Shown here piece by piece: positions 57,966 through 64,000 of a stretch of DNA of 64,000 nt. The position numbers and the translations under genes were made by a program. Source of the stretch: Burkholderiales bacterium (lineage in GTDB: Bacteria; Pseudomonadota; Gammaproteobacteria; Burkholderiales; Usitatibacteraceae); the NCBI GenBank assembly GCA_019634955.1, contig JAHCAK010000025.1, positions 1 to 64,000 on the forward strand. Direction: 5' to 3'. How positions within the stretch are numbered: the first letter of the stretch is position 1; every line of letters starts with the position of its first letter. Below the pieces are notes generated by a model, which was not told where the DNA came from, made no database searches, and was given only the letters and a program-made list of their open reading frames with translations.

Positions 57966-60629
57966 TCACGGGGCCACGATCTGCCACGTGCCGCCCGGTT
58001 GCGCCATCGGCGTGAAGCTGGTCACCGCGGCGCCGTCCATCTTCCAGACGTAGGTCGTGCCGTCCGTGTGGCGCCAGATGATGTCGGCCTTGCCGTCGCC
58101 ATCCGTGTCGGCCACCGAGCGCACCGTCCAGCCCGCGCCCGGGTTGCCGAGCGAGCCGGCCGAGACGAACGCCGTGCCGTTCATGATCCACACCCAGGTG
58201 TCGCCCGCCGTCGACTGCCACAGCAGGTCGCCCTTGCCGTCGCCGTCGAAGTCGGCCGCCGCGAGGAGGTTCCACACGGCCGGGTCCAGCGTGCCCGCCG
58301 AGCCCTGCGTGAGGGTGGTGAGGCCGTCGAGCATGCGCACCCACACCTCACCCGTGCCGGTATTGCGGAACACGATGTCGCCCTTGCCGTCGCCGTTCAT
58401 GTCGGCGAGGTCGATGACCTGCCAGACCGTGGCCGGCACGCCCATCGAGGCCTGCGCCGTGATGGTGCCGCCGTTCATGATCCAGCCGTAGAGCTCGCCG
58501 GCGGTGCTGCGCCAGAGCAGGTCGGACTTGCCGTCGGCGTTGAGGTCCGTGGCGCCCAGCAGGGTCCACGTCGCCGGGTCGAGCACGCCGAGGTCCGCAT
58601 AGCCGGAGGGCACGAAGCCGTCGAGCAGCCACAGGAAGGTCGCGCCATCGGTGTTGCGACGCCACACGAGGTCGGCCTTGCCGTCGCCGTTGAGGTCGCC
58701 CACGTCGGCGATCTGCCACTCGGCCGGGACGTCGTAGTAGTTCGCGCCGAGCACCGTGGTGCCGTTGAGCGTCCACCAGGACACGCCGGTCGCCGGGCCG
58801 GGCTCGCGCCAGAAGACGTCGGCGCGCAGGTCCGCGTTCACGTCGCCGCGGATGCCGGCCAGCACGAGGAACGACTGCGTCACCTGCGGCGCGGGCAGCC
58901 AGCTCGCGTCGCCCGCCTGGTCGGCCGCGATGGTGCAGGTGCCGAGCGCGACGGGGGTGACCGTGGTGCCGGAGACCGTGCACACGGACATCGTGAGCGA
59001 GCTGAAGCTCACGGTGAGCGAGGACGACGCGGTGGCCGAGACGGTGAAGCCGCCGGCGCCCAGCAGGCGGTCGGGCAGCGGGGCGAAGGTGATCGTCTGC
59101 GGCGAGGCGCCCACGGTGAAGTTCACCGCCGTGGAAGCCGGGCTCACGTTGCCGACCGCATCGGCCGCGGTCGCCGTGATCGTGTGCGCGCCGGCCCCGA
59201 GGGTCGAGGCGCAGCTCCAGTTGCCGCCGGTGGCGGGCCCGCTGACGCAGACCGTCGCCGGGCCTTCCCTCACGGTGACGATCGCGTCCGGTTCGGCGGT
59301 GCCCGAGATGGTCGGGTTCGCGGAGACGGTGGACGCTTCCGTCGGCGAGGTGATGGCCGGGGCGGCCGGCGGAGCCGTGTCCTTCAGCGCGAAGGCGGTG
59401 GTGGCGTTGCCGGTGTTGCCCGCCGCGTCCGTGTGCGTGGCGCCGAAGCCGATCGCGCCCTCGGCGAACGCAGAGAGGTCGCCCGTGATCGAGAAGGTAC
59501 CCGGCGTGACCGCGCCGCAGCCGGCCGTCACGTTCGCTGGCGTCACGCCATCGGTGACGATGATCGAGACGTCGACGCCGTTCTCCGAGCAGGTGCCGGT
59601 GAGCGTGTAAGTCGCCACGTTGGCCGCGTTGACCGGCGCCGGCGTGTTGAAGGCGACGGTCGGCGCGACGGTGTCCTTCATCGCGAAGACGGCGGTGGCA
59701 TTGCCGGTGTTGCCCGCCGCGTCGGTGTGCGTGGCGCCGAAGCCGATGGTGCCATCGGCAAAGGCCGAGAGGTCGCCCGTGATCGAGAAGGTGCCCGGCG
59801 TGACGGCGCCGCAGCTGGCCGTCACGTTGGCCGGGGTGACGCCGTCGGTGACGATGACGGAAACGTCGCGCCCGTTCTCCGAGCAGGTGCCGGTGAGCGT
59901 GTAGGTCGCCACGTTGGCAGCGTTGATCGTGGCCGGCGGGTCGATGGCGACCGTGGGCAGGACCGTGTCCTTGGTCGTGCCGGCGTTCGCGTTCGCGCTG
60001 TTGCCGACCGCGTCGTCGTGCGTGACCGCGAAGCTGATCGCGCCGTCCGCGAGCGACGAGAGGTCGCCGGTGATCGTGAAGGTGCCGGATGTCACGGCGC
60101 CGCACACGATCGGGGCGTTGATGACGCCGGCGCCGCTGTCGGTGACCGTGAGGTTCACGTTGCGCGTGTCCTCCGAGCAGGTGCCGGTGAGCGTGTAGGC
60201 CGCCACGTTGGCGGCGTTGACGGGCGCCGGCGCGTCGATTCCGACGGTCGGCGCGGCCGTGTCCTTCTGCACGATGGTGTTGATCGGCCCGCTGGTGTCG
60301 TCGACCGTGATGGTGACGGGGCCGTCGGCGAGCGAGGAGACGTCGACCGGGCCCGTGGCGTAGGACGTGCCGGAGCAGGTGGGCGAGGGCGTCACGCTGA
60401 CCGCGCCGATGGTCACCGTCACCGTCGCGGCGTCGACCGTGCAATTGCCGGAAACGCCGTACGCGGCCTGGTTGGCGATGTTGATGTCGCCGGCGACGAT
60501 CGACTGCGACCAAGCGGCTGGCGCCAGGGCGAGCAGTGCCGCCGCTGTCGCCATGGCGCGCGCCAGCCCGGCGCGCAGCCCGGCGGTGGATGCCGGGATG
60601 GCGGGTGAATCCGTTCTCTGAATCGACAT
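57966..60629 (-). CDS. Secreted Ig-like-repeat/VCBS protein
   Basis: 887 residues: signal peptide (about 1-42, ending AAWSQ), a leading segment, three tandem Ig-like repeats of exactly 98 residues each, further Ig-like domains to about residue 590, and a VCBS/FG-GAP module (about 594-887) ending TWQIVAP. The repeats start after KDT and contain YTLTGTCSEN, ITGDLS and GNTGNA. Paired cysteines (GTCSE and CGAV) in each repeat suggest an intradomain disulfide. GGAGG upstream supports the ATG at 60629. The module starts SWWTLNG and has six DxNGDGxxD-type loops. The architecture resembles stalk-plus-tip adhesins, but no ligand can be assigned. Confidence 0.87.
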   Translation of the reverse strand: MSIQRTDSPAIPASTAGLRAGLARAMATAAALLALAPAAWSQSIVAGDINIANQAAYGVSGNCTVDAATVTVTIGAVSVTPSPTCSGTSYATGPVDVSSLADGPVTITVDDTSGPINTIVQKDTAAPTVGIDAPAPVNAANVAAYTLTGTCSEDTRNVNLTVTDSGAGVINAPIVCGAVTSGTFTITGDLSSLADGAISFAVTHDDAVGNSANANAGTTKDTVLPTVAIDPPATINAANVATYTLTGTCSENGRDVSVIVTDGVTPANVTASCGAVTPGTFSITGDLSAFADGTIGFGATHTDAAGNTGNATAVFAMKDTVAPTVAFNTPAPVNAANVATYTLTGTCSENGVDVSIIVTDGVTPANVTAGCGAVTPGTFSITGDLSAFAEGAIGFGATHTDAAGNTGNATTAFALKDTAPPAAPAITSPTEASTVSANPTISGTAEPDAIVTVREGPATVCVSGPATGGNWSCASTLGAGAHTITATAADAVGNVSPASTAVNFTVGASPQTITFAPLPDRLLGAGGFTVSATASSSLTVSFSSLTMSVCTVSGTTVTPVALGTCTIAADQAGDASWLPAPQVTQSFLVLAGIRGDVNADLRADVFWREPGPATGVSWWTLNGTTVLGANYYDVPAEWQIADVGDLNGDGKADLVWRRNTDGATFLWLLDGFVPSGYADLGVLDPATWTLLGATDLNADGKSDLLWRSTAGELYGWIMNGGTITAQASMGVPATVWQVIDLADMNGDGKGDIVFRNTGTGEVWVRMLDGLTTLTQGSAGTLDPAVWNLLAAADFDGDGKGDLLWQSTAGDTWVWIMNGTAFVSAGSLGNPGAGWTVRSVADTDGDGKADIIWRHTDGTTYVWKMDGAAVTSFTPMAQPGGTWQIVAP
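59385..60266 (-). repeat. Three 294-bp tandem repeats encoding Ig-like domains
   Basis: Three units of exactly 294 bp (59385-59678, 59679-59972, 59973-60266), each encoding 98 residues and bounded by codons for Lys-Asp-Thr. The two units at lower coordinates are very similar at the nucleotide level; the third is more diverged. Confidence 0.92.
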
Positions 60630-60863
60630 GATGCCTCCGGATTGAAGAAGGGGGCTGCGGGGGGCGAAGCGATGCGATGTTGCGAGAGACGGGACTGCGG
60701 ACGCCGCGTGCCGGAATGCCTCAGGCGCGCGGCGCGGGGAGCGGATCGGGGGGTGCGCGTTCCAACATGCTCTTCCCTGTGCGCCCTCGATGCCAGGCGC
60801 TTTCGTTATTGGATTTCTCGCGGTGCGGGATGCTCCGCGAGCATGAGCGCCGTGCCCCCGGAC

Positions 60864-60876
60864 TGTCAAGATGACA
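60864..60876. promoter_or_regulatory. Inverted repeat TGTCA-AGA-TGACA in the largest intergenic gap
   Basis: The 313-base gap 60630-60942 separates two leftward surface-protein genes. It contains this perfect 5-bp inverted repeat; its left arm gives TTGACA on the minus strand, a consensus -35 hexamer, but no good -10 follows at normal spacing. An ATGCTC/GAGCAT hairpin (60829-60843) and a short AT-richer patch (60796-60815) are the only other marks. No gene is supported in the gap. Confidence 0.35.
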
Positions 60877-60942
60877 ATGGGGCCACGGCGCGATGGATCG
60901 AGAATGGCCCCCTCCCCGCCTGCCGGGGCAGGGGCGTTGCGG

Positions 60943-63900
60943 TCAGGGCGCGACGACCTGCCAGGTGCCGCCGGGATTCGCGAGCGGCAGGTACGCGCTT
61001 ACGGCCGCGCCGTTCATCTTCCAGAGGTAGGCGGTGCCGTCCGCGTGCCGCCAGGCGAGGTCGGCCTTGCCGTCGCCGTCGAAGTCGCCCAGCGCCCGCA
61101 CGCTCCAGCTCGCGCCCGGGTTGCCGATGCCGCCGGCGGAGACGAAGCTCGCCCCGTTCATCAGCCACACCCAGGTGTCGCCACTGGTGTGCCGCCACAG
61201 GAGATCGGCCTTGCCGTCGCCGCTGAAGTCCGCGGCGCCCACGAGCGTCCAGAGGGCCGGATCGACCGCACCCACATAACCGCCCGAGGCGATGGTGAGC
61301 CCGTTCATGAAGAAGACATAGACGCCGCCATCGGCTGCATTCCTGAACACGATGTCCGATCTTCCGTCGCCGTCCATGTCGGCGAGGTCCGCGATCACCC
61401 ACACGGTGCCGGGATTCGCGATCACGCCCTGCGAGACGATCGTGCCGCCGTTCATGAGCCACGCGGACACGGTGCCGTCGGCCCCGCGCCAGACGACGTC
61501 GTCCTTGCCGTCGCCGTTCAAGTCACCCGTGCCGACAAGGGTCCAGGCGGCCGGGTCGAGCACGCCCAGGTCCGCGAAGCCCTTGAAGGCGAGGCCGTCG
61601 AGCAGCCACAGGTAGGTGGCGCCGTCGCTCGCGCGCCGCCACACGAGGTCCGCCTTGCCGTCACCGTCGAAATCACCGACATCGGCGACCTGCCACTCGC
61701 TTCCGACGTCGTGGTAGATGTTCGAGACCATCGCGTTGCCGTTCATCGTCCACCAGGAGACACCCGTCCCCGGCGCCGCCGTGCGCCAGAAGAGGTCGGC
61801 CCTGCCGTCGCCGTTCGCGTCGCCGCGCGTCGGCACTGCCGTCGCGGAGGTGAAGTCTGCCGAGAGGCCGCCGACGGTGAGCGTCGTGGTCACCTGCGTC
61901 CCGTAGCTGGCCGACGCCACGTGACGCACGCACACCGACTGCCCATTGGCGATCGTGCCGCCCGCCGAGGTGAAGGTCCCGGTGCAGCCGATCGAGTAGG
62001 CGCCGTTCACCACGGAGATCGCCGCGGGCGCGCCGAGCCCGGTGATCGTGACCGTGTTCGAGGTGACGGTGCTGCCGGGCGCGACGTTCGCCGCCGTCGT
62101 GAACAAGAACGGATCGGGCGTGGTGTCCGGCCCGATCACGAACCACTGTACGAGCGCGACATCGAGGTTCGAGACGCCGTTGCTCGCGACGAGCGCCCCG
62201 GGCGCGATTTCCAGCAGGCCGGTGGACGTCGAGCTCGCGGCGAGCGAGAGGGTCACGGTGCACGACTGGCCGTGCGCCAGCGGCGCGCCGACGCCGGAAA
62301 GCGAGAAGCTGCTGCCGCCGACGGCGCCCGACACCGTCGCGGGGCAGTCGGTCGTGGGCGGCGCGGCATGCGTGAAACCCGCCGCACCCGTGGACGTCGT
62401 TGCGAGCGTGAGCCCGTTCACCGCAGAGCCGGTCTGGTTCGCGACGGTGATCGTGTACGTGCCGGGGGCGCCGGCAGCCTGGTTCACGGGTCCTCGCACG
62501 TACACAACGAGGTTCGGGGCGCTCGGCGCGACGATCCGCATGGCGCCCTGCGTTCCGTCCGGCCCCTCGAGCGAGAGAACCGCGTTGCCGGTGGCCGGGT
62601 CGAGCGCGATGCCGGTCGCGGCGCGGGCGATCCCGGGATAGGTCCGGTACCCGAACGGTCCCCACGCGGCGTCCCCCGCAAGCGAGACGGGCAGCAATCG
62701 CGCGACGTAGGCCGCGTCGCCGTCGTGGCCGGCCACGAGGAGCTTGCCGTCCCCCTGCACCGCAACGGCGAACGCCTCGTCGGCGCCACTGCCGGTGCCG
62801 AGCACGACGCCCGAGCCGAAGGTATCCAACTCCCCCACGGGCGCGAGCCGATACAGCCGGGAATCCTGGTAGGGCGGCGACGCGCTCCTCACGAGGCCGG
62901 CCGCGGCAATGCGCCCGCCCGGCATCAACGCCATCGCATTGAACTCGTTGTCGATGCCCGAGAAGTTGATGAAGAAATACCCGCCCGCGCCGAACGCGGG
63001 GTCCGCGGCGCCGCTCCCGAGAAAGCGCGCGACGTAGAAGAACCTCGGCTCGCCGAGCTTCCAGTGGCCGGCGGCAACGATCCGGTCCTCGGCGTCGAGC
63101 GCGAGCGCGCGGATGTCACTGCCGGTGAACACGAAGGCCTGGCCGGCGAATAGCGTGTCGTAGCCGCCGTCGGGATTGAGGCGGACGATGATGCCGGTCG
63201 CGCCGCTCCGGCCGCCGACGACGATCTTCCCGTCCGGTTGCACCAGGACGGCTCGCGGCACGTCATCGCCGGGGTCGCTGAAGTCCATCGTCACGACTCC
63301 GGACGTGCCGAAGGTCGTGTCCAAGGTCCCGTTCGCCGCGAGACGCACGACGACGGACTCGCCGGCCGGACTCTCGCCCACGAGGACGATGCGTCCGTCG
63401 GGGTAGGTCGCGATCGCCCGCGCGATGCCCGCCTGGCCGAGCATGAGCCGCCCGCCGCCCGCGAACGCCGGATCGAAGTCCCCGGCCGCAGTGAGCGCCG
63501 TCACGGTGAAGCGGCTGGCGCCCGTGGGGTCAGCCGCGAATCCGGCGACGAGGTAGCCGCCGCCCGGGCGGTTGGCGATGGCAAGCGCCACGCCCAGCGC
63601 CGGCAGCGGATCGACAACGACCGCCGGGCCCGCCGCTTCCGTGAGCGTTGCCGCGTCGCGACGCGAGAGAGGCCACGTCCGGCTGTTCGTCGCGCCGGAT
63701 TCGATCGCGGAGACGACCTCCCCGCCATCCTGCACGATGCCGCCGGCGCGCCAGAACCCGCCCGGGCTGGTGCCGCCCAGGTCGAGCGCGGCTGCTGCGC
63801 TGCCGTCGGGCGCGACGGATGCGACGACGCGGTTCGACGTCGCGTCCGGGCGTTGCATCTCGAGCACGAGGCGGCCGTTCGCGAGCAGCACGCCCGCGGT

Positions 63901-64000
63901 GATGTCGTGCCCCGTCGCGTCGGCGAGCGCGAGAATGCCGCCGGCGGCATAAGCCGGATCGGCGGATCCCGCAGCATCGAGTCGGGCGGCGAAGGGCTGC
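60943..64000 (-). CDS. Secreted delta-60-repeat/Ig-like/VCBS protein, N-terminus beyond window
   Basis: The frame stays open to the right edge, so the start and any signal peptide lie outside; 1018 codons are visible. Delta-60 repeats fill about visible residues 1-500 (DPAYAAGG, DPAFAGGG, DTTFGTSG, AIATYPDGRIVLVG). Two Ig-like domains with conserved cysteines follow (about 505-715; AAPPTTDCP, GQSCTVTLSL, SIGCTGTF, GQSVCVRHV). The VCBS/FG-GAP module (about 720-1018) starts SWWTMNG and ends TWQVVAP. It combines the heads of the delta-60 and Ig-like proteins upstream, which argues that domains are being reshuffled among these genes. Confidence 0.87.
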   Translation of the reverse strand, partial: QPFAARLDAAGSADPAYAAGGILALADATGHDITAGVLLANGRLVLEMQRPDATSNRVVASVAPDGSAAAALDLGGTSPGGFWRAGGIVQDGGEVVSAIESGATNSRTWPLSRRDAATLTEAAGPAVVVDPLPALGVALAIANRPGGGYLVAGFAADPTGASRFTVTALTAAGDFDPAFAGGGRLMLGQAGIARAIATYPDGRIVLVGESPAGESVVVRLAANGTLDTTFGTSGVVTMDFSDPGDDVPRAVLVQPDGKIVVGGRSGATGIIVRLNPDGGYDTLFAGQAFVFTGSDIRALALDAEDRIVAAGHWKLGEPRFFYVARFLGSGAADPAFGAGGYFFINFSGIDNEFNAMALMPGGRIAAAGLVRSASPPYQDSRLYRLAPVGELDTFGSGVVLGTGSGADEAFAVAVQGDGKLLVAGHDGDAAYVARLLPVSLAGDAAWGPFGYRTYPGIARAATGIALDPATGNAVLSLEGPDGTQGAMRIVAPSAPNLVVYVRGPVNQAAGAPGTYTITVANQTGSAVNGLTLATTSTGAAGFTHAAPPTTDCPATVSGAVGGSSFSLSGVGAPLAHGQSCTVTLSLAASSTSTGLLEIAPGALVASNGVSNLDVALVQWFVIGPDTTPDPFLFTTAANVAPGSTVTSNTVTITGLGAPAAISVVNGAYSIGCTGTFTSAGGTIANGQSVCVRHVASASYGTQVTTTLTVGGLSADFTSATAVPTRGDANGDGRADLFWRTAAPGTGVSWWTMNGNAMVSNIYHDVGSEWQVADVGDFDGDGKADLVWRRASDGATYLWLLDGLAFKGFADLGVLDPAAWTLVGTGDLNGDGKDDVVWRGADGTVSAWLMNGGTIVSQGVIANPGTVWVIADLADMDGDGRSDIVFRNAADGGVYVFFMNGLTIASGGYVGAVDPALWTLVGAADFSGDGKADLLWRHTSGDTWVWLMNGASFVSAGGIGNPGASWSVRALGDFDGDGKADLAWRHADGTAYLWKMNGAAVSAYLPLANPGGTWQVVAP

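Noticed and set aside
59385-60266. 294-bp repeats as a mobile element
   Set aside because: They are in-frame protein repeats of 98 residues with no transposase or terminal inverted repeats.
57483-60608. Long plus-strand open frame opposite the sigma-factor and Ig-VCBS genes
   Set aside because: Antisense shadow. It runs through an intrinsic terminator and a tandem repeat, and its repeats merely mirror the Ig-like units.

Overview
The window is one stretch of a GC-rich Gram-negative chromosome. The organism is probably a betaproteobacterium of the Burkholderiales type. The grounds are the FadN-type beta-oxidation genes, the DUF1302/DUF1329/YCF48/MMPL set, MscL, an OmpR regulator, Sec signal peptides on outer-membrane and surface proteins, and very strong third-position GC bias. 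This is inference from gene content, not a phylogeny. I see no tRNA, rRNA, CRISPR array, prophage or complete insertion sequence. 41 protein genes are called, and the first and last are cut by the window edges.

Bases 1-16115 hold lipid metabolism and uptake. An acyl-CoA synthetase (5' truncated), a YciA-like thioesterase, a FadN-type 3-hydroxyacyl-CoA dehydrogenase/enoyl-CoA hydratase, a DUF3592 membrane protein and a thiolase form a beta-oxidation run. A CAAAC-N4-GTTTG palindrome at 1259-1272 resembles a PsrA/TetR fatty-acid operator. Next come a secreted Ntn-hydrolase acylase, a DUF1302 outer-membrane protein, a DUF1329 protein, a Ycf48-like propeller and an MMPL/RND transporter. Together they look like a route that releases, imports and degrades acyl compounds.

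Bases 16172-25398 hold four tandem paralogues, each an RCC1 propeller followed by a VCBS/FG-GAP module, with a DUF423 gene coupled between copies 2 and 3. Bases 25385-30543 are mixed housekeeping: a MOSC protein, a YdjI-like SPFH protein and YdjG-like zinc-ribbon membrane protein separated by a 13-bp repeat array, a peroxiredoxin, a LysE exporter, a remnant of an SDR gene, and mscL. Bases 30660-36601 are a signalling island: OmpR-type regulator, LysM-FecR protein, CHASE2 histidine kinase and a receiver-Ser/Thr kinase fusion. Bases 36688-40438 carry an SDR, a Y-family polymerase, a free methionine-(R)-sulfoxide reductase and a GT4 glycosyltransferase, all leftward.

Bases 40484-64000 are a surface-protein region. 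Seven more secreted proteins end in the same VCBS/FG-GAP module, but their N-terminal heads differ: an uncharacterised GPDNAWN-type head, NHL, two InlB-like heads, two delta-60 heads and triple Ig-like repeats. Set among them are a DUF4214-DUF1800 plus DUF1501 pair and an ECF-like sigma factor/Hanks-kinase-TPR operon with a 13-bp tandem repeat upstream of the sigma gene.

The most striking feature is that eleven secreted proteins in about 48 kb share one C-terminal module of about 300 residues with about six DxDGDGxxD-type loops. It always ends at the C-terminus in a W-x-(4 residues) tail and is joined to at least six unrelated heads. Non-coding stretches are short. The only gap over 300 bases is 60630-60942, which holds an inverted repeat and no gene I can support.
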